Shown here in pieces: positions 45,893 to 54,037 of a stretch of 64,000 nucleotides of DNA; the first letter of the stretch is position 1, and each line of letters starts with the position of its first letter. A program made the position numbers and the translations under genes. Below the pieces are notes generated by a model. It did not search any database. It had not been told where the DNA came from and saw nothing but the letters and a program-made list of their open reading frames with translations. The stretch comes from Halosegnis rubeus (GTDB lineage: Archaea; Halobacteriota; Halobacteria; Halobacteriales; Haloarculaceae): the NCBI RefSeq assembly GCF_009184545.1, contig NZ_QJOW01000005.1, positions 1 to 64,000 on the forward strand, in the 5' to 3' direction.

Positions 45893-46645
45893 TTACTTCT
45901 CCTGTGTAATTCGGTAGTAGACGCCGATTGTGAGGACAGCTACGAGGAGGAGGTATCCAGTAGCCCACACCAATGAGAGAGTCGTATCTACGTCCGTTGT
46001 GAGTCCGGTATCGACCATCACACGGACGGGCCAATAGCCGGGGAGTAGTTTCATCCACCATTCGGGCTCGGACTGGATGAACAGCGGATCCTGGAAGAGT
46101 CCGATATCGAGCATCGGGAGAATCAGCATTAGCCACATCCCGGCTAGGCGGTCGAAAACGGCCCCGACGAGCATCCCGATGAGACCATACGTGACCGAGA
46201 CGACGAGCATCGCTGCGACGAACCACCAGAGATGCTCAGGCTGGAAATCGACGAGCATCACGCCGACTGAGACGCCGGTAACGATGAGAGTGATTGCTGC
46301 GAGGACCCCAAACCGGGCAGTGATTACCTGTCGTGCACGATAGCCGGCGACTGCCAGACGACCGTCTGTGTCTTTGGCTTCTCGCATCAGGAACAACCCG
46401 GCGAGTCCCGCGATGAGGGCGCTCGTAATCGGCGTCATAATCACGCCGTGGACCTCAGGCATCCCTCGCATGACCGTCACCGTCTCACCGTCGACGAGCG
46501 TCCGAACCGGCATCTCGACGTCCTGGGTGACTGCGAACGCCAACGTGATGAACGAGACCGGTAGGACGACCAGTAGAGCGACGAGGACGTAGTTTCGCGC
46601 CTGTTCTTTGATGCCGATTGTGAACGCCGTTGTCGTACGACTCAT
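45893..46645 (-). CDS. ABC-2 type transporter permease (second)
   Basis: A 250-residue membrane protein with six predicted helices, the size and style of an ABC-2 permease half. It starts MSRTTTAFTIGIKEQ, reading ATGA overlap with the stop of the other permease, so an upstream ATG three codons earlier is not needed. It forms an exporter with the adjacent permease and ATPase. Substrate is unknown; the setting between metal genes suggests a role in metal or thiol stress. Transcribed last in its operon. Confidence 0.8.
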   Translation of the reverse strand: MSRTTTAFTIGIKEQARNYVLVALLVVLPVSFITLAFAVTQDVEMPVRTLVDGETVTVMRGMPEVHGVIMTPITSALIAGLAGLFLMREAKDTDGRLAVAGYRARQVITARFGVLAAITLIVTGVSVGVMLVDFQPEHLWWFVAAMLVVSVTYGLIGMLVGAVFDRLAGMWLMLILPMLDIGLFQDPLFIQSEPEWWMKLLPGYWPVRVMVDTGLTTDVDTTLSLVWATGYLLLVAVLTIGVYYRITQEK

Positions 46646-47379
46646 GCGGACCACCCACCACTGGTGCGCATCGTCACTCCGAACACTGCGGTGACGAGTA
46701 CAAGCAGGACTAGCAGGTATCCGGCGACGAAGCCGAGATCACCCGTCGTATATGTGCCTTGGAACATCGCCTCCTGAAGGAGTTCCTTTGGATGATAGAG
46801 CGGGAAGTATTCCACGAACTCGGGAACGTCGGCGGCCAGCGGACTGTCGCCACTGAGGAACGCATCCATCATTGCAAGGAACACCACGACGAGCGAGCCT
46901 TCGAACAGTCGTGGAAGGAGCGCCCCGACGAGTGCGCCAAGAAACGCATAGACGAGGCCGGCAAGTACGAGGAATACGAACGTCAGGACAGGGGCTCCCG
47001 GTGAAATCGTCAGCCAGAGAACGCCGTAGTTTACGGCAGCCACGACAACGGTCACTCCTCCGAGCGCCGCTAATCGAGTCGCAAGCAGTGTTCGGGGTGG
47101 ATAGCCTGTCTGAACGAGTCGCCGATCGGCTGCACGCGCACTAATCATCTGCGCGAGTCCCATCAGGCCGGCAATGATGGCGACCCCGAATATCGCTCCG
47201 AGAAGGCGACCTAGCTCGATCGGAATCGCCTCGACCGTCGGCATACTTGGTAACCCAGCCATTGCTTGTCCCCAGCCTTCGATAACGACAATCGGAAGGA
47301 GAAGTGCTAGGACAACATTCAGGGGGGTTCTGAGGAAGGTGGAGACGTTCGCCCGAATCCCCGTCCAAACCCTATTCAT
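46642..47379 (-). CDS. ABC-2 type transporter permease (first)
   Basis: A 245-residue permease with six helices. It begins MNRVWTGIRANVSTFLRTP, the cytoplasmic lead-in common in ABC-2 permeases, and contains PLYHPKELLQEAMF, an extracytoplasmic loop typical of NosY-like permeases. I chose the ATG at 47379 because it overlaps the ATPase stop by 8 nt (ATGAATAG). It pairs with the following permease gene as a heterodimeric channel. Confidence 0.8.
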   Translation of the reverse strand: MNRVWTGIRANVSTFLRTPLNVVLALLLPIVVIEGWGQAMAGLPSMPTVEAIPIELGRLLGAIFGVAIIAGLMGLAQMISARAADRRLVQTGYPPRTLLATRLAALGGVTVVVAAVNYGVLWLTISPGAPVLTFVFLVLAGLVYAFLGALVGALLPRLFEGSLVVVFLAMMDAFLSGDSPLAADVPEFVEYFPLYHPKELLQEAMFQGTYTTGDLGFVAGYLLVLLVLVTAVFGVTMRTSGGWSA

Positions 47380-48103
47380 CGGTCTCTTCCCCCCGTTCAC
47401 TGGCCGTTGCATCAGTCTCGCCTTCCTGGTCAGTCACGTCGTAGACCTGTCCGTCACGAACCTCATAGATGCGGTCGAGACGACTTTGCTCTTCGATCAG
47501 GTGTGAAATCATCGTGACAGCTGTTCCGTCGGCAGCGAGTTCCTCGGCGAGATCCCAGAACGTGAGATACGTTTCCCAGTCGAATCCAGTGTAGGGCTCG
47601 TCCAGCATGAGGACGTCCGGATCGTGCATCAGGGCGATACTGAGATTGATTTTCTGCCGGTTTCCACCACTGAGTTGGTCGATTCGGTAGTCAAGGTACT
47701 GCTCGAAATCGAGTTTCGACGCCAAGCGGTGTTTGGCCTCGTCGATTTCTTCGGCGGTCATTCCGTATCCGGAACCGAACAGTCGGAACGTCTCTCCGAC
47801 CGTCAAGCGGTCGTAAAGCAGTGGTTCCTGTGGACACCAGCCAACGGTTCCCGTCCGTTCGACTGTTCCGGAATCCTGTTCGAGGACACCGACGAGGATG
47901 TTCATGAGCGTGGATTTGCCCGACCCGTTCGCGCCGACGATCCCGACGATTTCCCCCGTCCGAATTTCGAGATCGGCATCGGTGAGGACGGTCACTGACC
48001 GCGTAAATGGAAAACTCGATCCGTACGTTTTTTCAATCTCATTAGCACGGACGAGTACCTTGTTGCTTGTAGCTTCTCCTTTGGTGGTTGTGGACGCTTC
48101 CAT
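47372..48103 (-). CDS. ABC transporter ATP-binding protein
   Basis: A 243-residue ATPase. Walker A is GANGSGKSTLMN, the signature motif LSGGNRQKINLS, Walker B VLMLDEPYTGFD and the H-loop MISHLIEE, all intact. The Q-loop is CPQEPLL. It powers the two ABC-2 permeases in the same operon. The ATG at 48103 is preferred over a GTG four codons upstream. The Lrp-TRASH regulator gene lies 108 nt upstream on the same strand. Confidence 0.88.
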   Translation of the reverse strand: MEASTTTKGEATSNKVLVRANEIEKTYGSSFPFTRSVTVLTDADLEIRTGEIVGIVGANGSGKSTLMNILVGVLEQDSGTVERTGTVGWCPQEPLLYDRLTVGETFRLFGSGYGMTAEEIDEAKHRLASKLDFEQYLDYRIDQLSGGNRQKINLSIALMHDPDVLMLDEPYTGFDWETYLTFWDLAEELAADGTAVTMISHLIEEQSRLDRIYEVRDGQVYDVTDQEGETDATASERGEETDE

Positions 48104-48211
48104 AGGTGTATACACACGCTTCTAATTCACTGCGATTACTGTTTCAAATCAAAACTATTTGCAGCAAACTCGTAAGCAATCAGGAATTGAGTATACAGCT
48201 AATGCTAGACT

Positions 48212-48814
48212 CTAAGCATCAGATTTCTCTTGACTTTCTGTATACTGTTCCCTATACGTTGTTTCACAGTTCTCACTGCAAAACTGCTGGAGTGAACCAC
48301 CGACACGGGTGGCTAGTCCGTCTTCACCGACAGTGGTTCCGCAATTTGCACATTTGAGTGCGGATTCAGTCCCCTCGGCATACGCTGATTGAGCAGCGTT
48401 CGACAGCAGTTGTACGTCGTATCGCCGCACGTCAGTCAGTGGTAGATATTGCTGCGCCCAGTTTCCGACTGTATTCCGCGGCGGCGTCGCAACAGCTACG
48501 ATTTCGCCCTCCGCAGTTGTGAATACGTGTTCTACGGCTGGGGTCTCGAGGATCGATTCTCGAAGAGAATCCGTCTTTCCGAGCTCAGGCTGGAGGCGTA
48601 CCATGACGTGTATCCGGTTTTCGTACTGTGTGAGGTCGAGATCAACGGTGAATCGACGAATGACATCTTCTTGCTCCAACTGACGGACGCGTGCTGAAAC
48701 GGACGGGGGTGAAAGATTTACAGCCTCAGCAATAGTGCTGTAGGGTCGTCTCGCGTTCTCCGCTAAAAGACGGAGGATTTCGCGATCCGTGTCGTCAAGT
48801 TCTGGTTGGGTCAT
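48212..48814 (-). CDS. Lrp/AsnC-type regulator with TRASH metal-binding tail
   Basis: A 200-residue regulator. The N-terminal helix-turn-helix (about 8-60, STIAEAVNLSPPSVSARVRQLE) and the ligand-type middle domain match Lrp/AsnC proteins. The C-terminus (about 150-195) is a TRASH domain, with CANCGTT, FCSENCETTY as the cysteine ligands. TRASH-bearing Lrp proteins in archaea are linked to copper sensing. It probably controls the ABC-2 operon downstream and perhaps the small YHS gene upstream. A similar protein at 59183 sits next to copA. Confidence 0.85.
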   Translation of the reverse strand: MTQPELDDTDREILRLLAENARRPYSTIAEAVNLSPPSVSARVRQLEQEDVIRRFTVDLDLTQYENRIHVMVRLQPELGKTDSLRESILETPAVEHVFTTAEGEIVAVATPPRNTVGNWAQQYLPLTDVRRYDVQLLSNAAQSAYAEGTESALKCANCGTTVGEDGLATRVGGSLQQFCSENCETTYREQYTESQEKSDA

Positions 48815-48873
48815 CGAAAGGCGGAATGGGGGTGGGTGTGGGGGAGCTACGACGCAGGTGTGGGGTGTGACGG

Positions 48874-49014
48874 TTAGACGTACTCCTCCGGTGTCGAGGT
48901 GAACGTCTCCTTGCAGCCCTCGGCACAGAAGTAGTACGTCTGACCGTCGTACTCAGCTGTGGCCGCCGGATCACTTTCATCGACGTCCATTCCACAGACT
49001 GGATCAGTTGCCAT
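48874..49014 (-). CDS. 46-residue YHS-domain protein
   Basis: A complete minimal YHS domain. It opens MATDPVCGMDVDESDP and closes with TYYFCAEGCKETF, giving Cys7, Cys30 and Cys34 as probable metal ligands. It is the same core that is fused twice to the permease at 40522. The gene lies 59 nt upstream of the Lrp-TRASH gene on the same strand, so they probably form one unit. A soluble metal chaperone is the likely role. The ATG at 49014 is clear, with no alternative start. Confidence 0.85.
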   Translation of the reverse strand: MATDPVCGMDVDESDPAATAEYDGQTYYFCAEGCKETFTSTPEEYV

Positions 49015-49204
49015 TCGGTTTCACCCCACATCAATGGTACGAGGGCCTGAATCAAGCAATTTGTTCTTAGCAATCCAAAGTCGGGATACATAGCGATTTG
49101 AGCCGTGCTGCACGGTTTGGCTTTTCTGACTCCACAATCAACGGTTAGTACCTCACAATCCCGAACTATCGTTCGAGTATACCAACGGATTCCTATCTGT
49201 GTCC

Positions 49205-49212
49205 TATATAAA
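49205..49212 (+). promoter_or_regulatory. TATA box ahead of a 12-codon ORF
   Basis: TATATAAA, one of the clearest archaeal TATA boxes in the window, centred about 32 nt before the ATG at 49241. It lies in the 349-nt gap between the YHS gene and the methyltransferase gene, where no larger plus-strand gene exists. It implies a short transcript from this gap. Confidence 0.5.
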
Positions 49213-49240
49213 TACTGGAGTCTGAACCAATTCTAAACCT

Positions 49241-49279
49241 ATGGGTCACGATCCACCACACGACAATCACGAGCAGTGA
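49241..49279 (+). CDS. 12-codon His-rich ORF
   Basis: ATG to TGA encodes MGHDPPHDNHEQ, with three His, three Asp and one Glu, a composition suited to metal binding. The start lies at the near-leaderless position downstream of the TATA box. A single-base deletion near the stop would extend the frame by about 17 codons to 49328 (through DPTGPSKFVDAQ), so it may be a decayed longer gene. It may also be a regulatory transcript without a functional peptide. Confidence in a real product is low. Confidence 0.3.
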   Translation: MGHDPPHDNHEQ

Positions 49280-49293
49280 AGACCCCACAGGTC

Positions 49294-49311
49294 CATCCAA
49301 ATTCGTGGATG
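49294..49311 (+). other. Short hairpin after the His-rich ORF
   Basis: CATCCA and TGGATG form a perfect 6-bp stem around the loop AATTCG, 15 nt after the ORF stop. It could end or protect the short transcript. Archaeal terminators usually rely on T tracts, which are weak here. The remainder of the gap, 49312-49363, shows nothing. Confidence 0.3.
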
Positions 49312-49363
49312 CTCAAGCGTCGACGTGACGATCCGATTCTTTCTTGCGCCGTGCAAGTAGCAG

Positions 49364-50245
49364 TCAAGTAGTCTCTAGTTCCGCAACGAAGATAACGTGT
49401 CGCAGGAACGGCAGCGCGTGGTGAGCCTTCCGTACCTGCTCAGTAATCGCTGGGGGATCGAGATCATACGCTCCTAACAGTCGTTCAATGAGAGCCCGGA
49501 GCGGGCTCGTGAGTAGCTGGAGGTACAGCGTCGTCCACTTTCGGAAGCGTCCGACGCTGTGTTTCGTGATATCTTCGACCGCTTTGAGCTCAAAGCTCGT
49601 CTCGTCGAGAGCAGCTTTGTATCCTTCAACAGTACCCAAGGACGGCATATCCCACGCATCCGCAAATGAATCGACCAATCTCCGTTCCGTTTCAGTCACG
49701 TCTGACTGCATCACGAGATCGGAGACTACGAGAACCCCCTCGGGTTCGAGGGTATCTGCGACTGTAGCGAAAACGCGATTCCGCTCGGGGAGGTATACGA
49801 GTGCGTCGATGGCTGTACACGCGGTAAACGAGTCCCTGGTAAACGGGAGTTGTGTCGCGTCACCGATGATGAACTCGGAATCGAGGTGCTTACCCCGTGC
49901 GTTCTCGGTTGCCATCTGGATGTTGTACGGAACGAGGTCGACACCAGTGACGTTGAAGCCGAACTGATAGGCGAGGTGGAGGGCTGGACCCCCCCGACCG
50001 CAGCCGACATCGAGGAGGCGCACTCCGTCGGTTGTGGGTAGATGCGACGCGACCCTTGAGCCGACTTCCGTGACGAGGCGACGTTGACTCGAACCGGCTA
50101 TATGTGGCTGGTACCACTCCGAGTAGCCGAGATTGAGGAACTCGTCAGTATCGAACAGGAGGTCGAACGCCCGCCAGATATCGGCTCGCTCGCCGCGGTA
50201 AGAAAACTGGTCGGTGATTCGGTGGCGGAGAGTACTCTGATCCAT
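49364..50245 (-). CDS. Class I SAM-dependent methyltransferase
   Basis: A 293-residue methyltransferase. Motif I is LLDVGCGRGGPALHLA (about 77-92), followed by the acidic VTGVDLV, and later FTACTAIDALVYLP and EGVLVVSDLV, a small-molecule methyltransferase pattern in the UbiE/cyclopropane-type group. The N-terminal LNLGYSEW is reminiscent of sarcosine and related enzymes. I chose the ATG at 50245 (MDQSTLRHR); the frame extends 24 codons upstream into the previous gene. It is the last gene of the DUF411 operon, so a metal or metalloid substrate is possible but unproven. Confidence 0.75.
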   Translation of the reverse strand: MDQSTLRHRITDQFSYRGERADIWRAFDLLFDTDEFLNLGYSEWYQPHIAGSSQRRLVTEVGSRVASHLPTTDGVRLLDVGCGRGGPALHLAYQFGFNVTGVDLVPYNIQMATENARGKHLDSEFIIGDATQLPFTRDSFTACTAIDALVYLPERNRVFATVADTLEPEGVLVVSDLVMQSDVTETERRLVDSFADAWDMPSLGTVEGYKAALDETSFELKAVEDITKHSVGRFRKWTTLYLQLLTSPLRALIERLLGAYDLDPPAITEQVRKAHHALPFLRHVIFVAELETT

Positions 50246-50252
50246 CGGCCAC

Positions 50253-50624
50253 CTACTCGAGTTCGGAAACCTCCGAATAGCAGTACTCGGATTCGTCGCA
50301 GTACGCGAGGTCGGCACACCCGCGAGGACGCTGGTAGTCGATTCCCTTGTGCCGTCGGAGATACGTCACGTATCCGTCGTCGACGCGGTCCAGGATGTCG
50401 TGACAGATCCACTTCTCCCTAACCCACGTAGTGCCCAGATTTCGGTACGGACACAGGAAGATCGTCCGTTCGACCGAATCAACCTGTGGCGTCTCGACGA
50501 TCCGGACACCGACAAGGCGATAGGCGATGCGAAGACGGGTAACGACCGATTCTGGCGTATTCGCGCCGAGGAAAAGGACGTATGCAAGCACGTATCCGAG
50601 ATCGTGGAGGAGTCGTCGAATCAT
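50253..50624 (-). CDS. Cys-rich protein of unknown function
   Basis: A 123-residue protein I do not recognise. The first 20 residues are hydrophobic (LGYVLAYVLFLGA), possibly one membrane helix. The C-terminal half has five cysteines (FLCPYRN, KWICHDI, GCADLAYCDESEYCYSE) that could bind a metal or an Fe-S cluster. It lies 52 nt after the DUF411 gene and 7 nt before the methyltransferase, so the three are one operon. Start at 50624 is the first ATG. Confidence 0.6.
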   Translation of the reverse strand: MIRRLLHDLGYVLAYVLFLGANTPESVVTRLRIAYRLVGVRIVETPQVDSVERTIFLCPYRNLGTTWVREKWICHDILDRVDDGYVTYLRRHKGIDYQRPRGCADLAYCDESEYCYSEVSELE

Positions 50625-50676
50625 TGTTTAGGGTGTCGACTGCCGTCCCAAAGTATCTTGACCAGGTGTTTTCTGT

Positions 50677-51201
50677 TCAGATTTCGGTGTACACGTCACC
50701 TGTCTTTCCGCCGCCGAGTTTGTAGACGGTGAATGTGTCGGACTTCGTCCCGCCCATCCCCGGCGATCCAGCCGGCATCCCGGGCAACGCGATGCCGTCA
50801 ATCGCCGGCTCTTCCTCGAGCATCGTCGCGATAACCTCGGCAGGAACATGTCCTTCGACGACGTACTCGTCGAGGACGAGTGTGTGACAGCTCTGTAGAT
50901 CCGATGGAATACCGTGTTGGCGCTTGAGATCCGTCACGTCCTCGGTTTCGGTTTCCCCGAGCGTCGTGTCGAGCTGTTCCCGCAGGTACGACGCATATTT
51001 TCCACAACAGCTACAGCCTGGTGAACTGTATTGTTGGGCGTTCGTCACCGCTAGCGTTCCCTCGATATCCCACTCATCCCCACTCGATGACCCCAAACAA
51101 CCGGCGGTTCCGAGTGCGACTGTCGTCGCACCGACCCGTAGTAGTTCGCGACGAGTTACGGCCCGTTCCATATGCTCGTCACTTGGCTCGGAAGTATTCA
51201 A
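50677..51201 (-). CDS. DUF411 copper-type Tat lipoprotein
   Basis: A 174-residue protein of the DUF411 family, often called CopG-like and found in metal-resistance operons. A Tat signal (TRRELLRVGATT) ends in a lipobox, TAGC near residue 34, so the protein is lipid-anchored outside the cell. The conserved YSSPGCSCCGKYASYL gives three cysteines at the N-terminal edge of the fold, and SCHTLVLDEYVVEGHVP follows as expected. It probably binds Cu or another soft metal extracytoplasmically. Alternative ATG at 51171 is possible. First gene of a three-gene operon. Confidence 0.82.
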   Translation of the reverse strand: MNTSEPSDEHMERAVTRRELLRVGATTVALGTAGCLGSSSGDEWDIEGTLAVTNAQQYSSPGCSCCGKYASYLREQLDTTLGETETEDVTDLKRQHGIPSDLQSCHTLVLDEYVVEGHVPAEVIATMLEEEPAIDGIALPGMPAGSPGMGGTKSDTFTVYKLGGGKTGDVYTEI

Positions 51202-51319
51202 TTGTACGTCGACCTTTCCTGTGTATTGAGAACGGATTCAAGCACGACGGGGAAGGTGACTTTCAGTTCTGAGGAGGAAACCCCAAAGGTCAGAGTCCCG
51301 TATTCGTCTCTATGTGGCG

Positions 51320-51361
51320 ACCCTCATCGGTCGAGGGTGCTGCCGTGACGGTTTTCCGTCA
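51320..51361 (+). other. Two adjacent hairpins in a 426-nt gap
   Basis: ACCCTC/GAGGGT (51320-51325 and 51333-51338, 7-nt loop) and TGACGG/CCGTCA (51346-51351 and 51356-51361, TTTT loop) are perfect 6-bp stems lying 7 nt apart. The gap 51202-51627 between the DUF411 and UspA genes has no convincing gene; the frames there have unnatural composition. The hairpins could belong to a small RNA or leader, or be decayed mobile-element sequence. Confidence 0.3.
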
Positions 51362-51627
51362 ACGAGCATATCGGCCTTAAATTGCGCCCAACATGACCCA
51401 GAGCATGACTCGTCGCACCGACTCCGACACTTCACTCCTCGAAACTGTGGGAAATACGCTCTCGTCGAACTGATGCGACTCCAAACGACGTCTCCACTCT
51501 TTTCGAAATAGACGTGCTATAGCGAGTTACTTGCGATAAAAGCCTCAAGTCACCACCCCAGAGACTGTTCTCCCGGTTTCGATTCTTAACAGAAAGCACG
51601 GTAAATCGTCGTTACGTATAGATATGT

Positions 51628-52626
51628 ATGAACTCCCCCAGCCATCTAGAAGTTCGAGAAGGTGCGGACATCAACCTGTACAACCAGATCCTCATTCCAC
51701 TCTACGGAGCTGATATAAGGGACTCAGTGGTCCAATATGGCCTATCACTTGCAGAAACGTATGATGCGGCTCTCCACGTGTTATATATTCAAGATGAGGA
51801 ACGCACGGAGGTGGAATCCGATCAAGTCACTAAACAAGAGGAATGGGACGCAGCAGCGGTAATTGAACCCGTGGTGGATCAGGCCCACTCGCTCGGACTC
51901 AATGTGATACCAGCAGTGGATAGTGGGCACTCTCCAGGTGTTATTCGGGAATACGCTGAGGAGAATGATATCGATTTGCTTGTCCACCAGAAACCTACAC
52001 AGACTAGATTAGCACGAATTCTCCGGAGAGACGTCTCCAGCCACATCATTCAAAATATCTCTCTTCCTGTCTTGACGATACCTGATATGGATCCCTCTGA
52101 TCCGGTAGGAGAGTTATCTACTAGTCAGTTCACAGATATTCTCGTGCCTACGGATGGATACGACGAGGCATCTGTGGCCTTCAAACATGGGCTACAAATT
52201 GCTAAACGGTATGATGCAACCCTACATGGACTTTTTATCATTTCCGAACAGTCCTATTCGAGTCGGCCTGGATTCACGTGGGAAGAGGTCACTGACTCTT
52301 GGGAACAGCGGGGAACTCGGCTCTTGGAGGACATTACGGAGAAGGCAGCGACCTTGGACGTTCCTGTCCGAACTACGTTGAGCTTTGGTCAACCTCAGCA
52401 GGAGATTCTCAAATACACTGAGGTGACTGACATCGACCTTGTTACAATGGGGACACGAGGATTGACTGGCATTCGTCGGCTATTACAGGGAAGCGTCGCA
52501 GCTCAAGTGATCGAGGAAGCAGATTACCCCGTTCTAACGATTAACCGAAGGACAGCTGAATTGAAAAAACACCCGTACACCTTTCTTCGAAAGACAAACC
52601 AGAATCGGAAGTCAAGGCTATATTGA
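51628..52626 (+). CDS. Tandem universal stress protein (UspA)
   Basis: A 332-residue protein with two UspA domains, about 20-155 and 168-310. The second has the ATP-binding pattern GTRGLTGIRRLLQGSVAAQV and ends YPVLTINR; the first has degenerate loop residues, GHSPGVIREYAEE and RILRRDVSSHI, so only one domain may bind nucleotide. UspA proteins act in stress tolerance and often beside transporters. It is a single-gene unit, AT-richer than its neighbours and followed by AT-rich non-coding DNA up to 52890. Start at 51628 is ATG. Confidence 0.85.
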   Translation: MNSPSHLEVREGADINLYNQILIPLYGADIRDSVVQYGLSLAETYDAALHVLYIQDEERTEVESDQVTKQEEWDAAAVIEPVVDQAHSLGLNVIPAVDSGHSPGVIREYAEENDIDLLVHQKPTQTRLARILRRDVSSHIIQNISLPVLTIPDMDPSDPVGELSTSQFTDILVPTDGYDEASVAFKHGLQIAKRYDATLHGLFIISEQSYSSRPGFTWEEVTDSWEQRGTRLLEDITEKAATLDVPVRTTLSFGQPQQEILKYTEVTDIDLVTMGTRGLTGIRRLLQGSVAAQVIEEADYPVLTINRRTAELKKHPYTFLRKTNQNRKSRLY

Positions 52627-52890
52627 AATATTATTTGTAATATACTAATTTCAGTCTTAAATTCGGAAATTCTAATTGCGTATTAATCCCCGTTTCTTCT
52701 ACCAAACCAAAGAGTGTTAAGTTCGTTCTGCTGAATAAAGCGCGCGTACTGACCAGAAGGAAAACCAAGAAACGACAGGGCTACTCCTAAAAATCGTGTT
52801 TGTCTTCACGTTTAGGTGCATCAGATGGACGTTAGTGCGAGCAACGCGAAAAGTTAACTGGCAAATGGCTCCACGGACTGAGTTGTTGAA

Positions 52891-53178
52891 CTAGTCGTCC
52901 ATGCCGGATGGGGTTTGGCCCGTAGTCGATCCCGACGGTGCCGACCCTGCGGCAAACTTGTAAACGGCGACGAGTCCCCAAATCACCAAGCCGAGCAGGA
53001 TGATGCCCGCCCTAATGTCGATGGGGACCACTGCAGCGTGTTCGATTGCTCCCTCGCTATCGACTGGGTGCCCGGCTCCCAGTAGCATGTCGAGCAGGCC
53101 GATCACGACGACGCCCAAGACAACCAGGCCACCGCCGACGTACATGGCGATTTGGTCTGCCGTTGATAAGTCACTCAT
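52891..53178 (-). CDS. Small two-helix membrane protein
   Basis: A 95-residue protein with two hydrophobic helices (about 9-32 and 55-75) and a Gly/Ser/Thr-rich tail. It is encoded 6 nt after the DoxX gene and is probably its partner subunit. I recognise no named family; haloarchaeal proteins of this kind are annotated as hypothetical. Confidence 0.6.
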   Translation of the reverse strand: MSDLSTADQIAMYVGGGLVVLGVVVIGLLDMLLGAGHPVDSEGAIEHAAVVPIDIRAGIILLGLVIWGLVAVYKFAAGSAPSGSTTGQTPSGMDD

Positions 53179-53184
53179 TGGTAG

Positions 53185-53718
53185 TCACCCGAGGAGTTTC
53201 CGTAATCGCGTGTTCTCGAACAGTTCCATCTCACGCAGGCGGTTATCGACTGCCAGGACGCCGCCCGCTCCAAGTGCCACAATGGTTCCGAAGACCATGA
53301 TCCCAAGGAGTTCACCCGTGACCATACCGTTGGCCCAGCCGCCACCGTAGCCGTTGATGAAGTAGAAGAACAGCATCATGAAGGCACCAAAGAAGGCGGC
53401 GGTCCTCGTGAGGACACCGAGTATCAGCCCGAGACCGATGGCGGTTTGCCCAAGCGGTACCGCCACGTTGACGAACGCCAACAGGATGCCGTCGCTGAAC
53501 GGCGTGACGAAGGGGGCGAGAATCGTGCCCTGAGCGGCTCCGCCGACGAACCAGCTGGCGTCGAAGGGCCACGCCCAGATTTTGTCAAGGCCAGCGTGGA
53601 GCATCCACCACCCGGCGGTCAGCCGGAGCAGCAGGATCCAATACGACAACCAGGCTCCCGAGACCGAGAACGACGTCTCGGTTCCGAGAAAATTCGTACG
53701 GATGGATTGAGTTGACAT
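53185..53718 (-). CDS. DoxX-family membrane protein
   Basis: A 177-residue protein with four membrane helices. The conserved RLTAGWWMLHAGLDKIWAW near 37-55 and PLGQTAIGLGLILGVLTR near 105-122 are DoxX signatures. DoxX proteins are linked to thiosulfate:quinone oxidoreductase in Acidianus and to redox homeostasis elsewhere. I chose the ATG at 53718 over a GTG four codons earlier. It heads a two-gene unit with the small membrane protein after it. Confidence 0.82.
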   Translation of the reverse strand: MSTQSIRTNFLGTETSFSVSGAWLSYWILLLRLTAGWWMLHAGLDKIWAWPFDASWFVGGAAQGTILAPFVTPFSDGILLAFVNVAVPLGQTAIGLGLILGVLTRTAAFFGAFMMLFFYFINGYGGGWANGMVTGELLGIMVFGTIVALGAGGVLAVDNRLREMELFENTRLRKLLG

Positions 53719-53833
53719 GGCATACTTCACCTCACGGCTGATTTTGTCAGATGTAGTAAAAAAGATTGATGGTGTTCGTGATTTCTAAGAGTCGGGGCTC
53801 ATTTCAGGAACGCGGATATCCGAGGTGAGTTGG

Positions 53834-53974
53834 ATGATTCTCAAGAAGGAATTCGGTCACCCTCTACGGACTGATTGTGTGCTGGGGCGTGTAAGCGGGA
53901 ACACTGATGAAGCCGAGCCCACCGAATTCTGGATCTCGGAAAATTCGCTTGAGGGACTCCATTTGCTGATTTAA
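53834..53974 (+). CDS. Possible 46-residue protein
   Basis: The 319-nt gap between the DoxX gene and the geranylgeranyl reductase contains one frame worth noting. An ATG at 53834 (or GTG at 53825) opens 46 codons to TAA at 53972, with a natural-looking mix of acidic and hydrophobic residues (starting MILKKEFGHPLRTD). No promoter or RBS stands out and I recognise no family. It may be a fragment of a lost gene. Nothing else was seen in the gap. Confidence 0.3.
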   Translation: MILKKEFGHPLRTDCVLGRVSGNTDEAEPTEFWISENSLEGLHLLI

Positions 53975-54037
53975 TCCTCTGTACTTACCGATCCTCCCAG
54001 TAGCTAACAGATTCTGAGAATTTAACTCGAGCGGATG

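Noticed and set aside
51270-51300. Hammerhead-like core (CTGAGGAG followed by GAAAC)
   Set aside because: The conserved CUGAUGA is not matched and flanking stems do not form.
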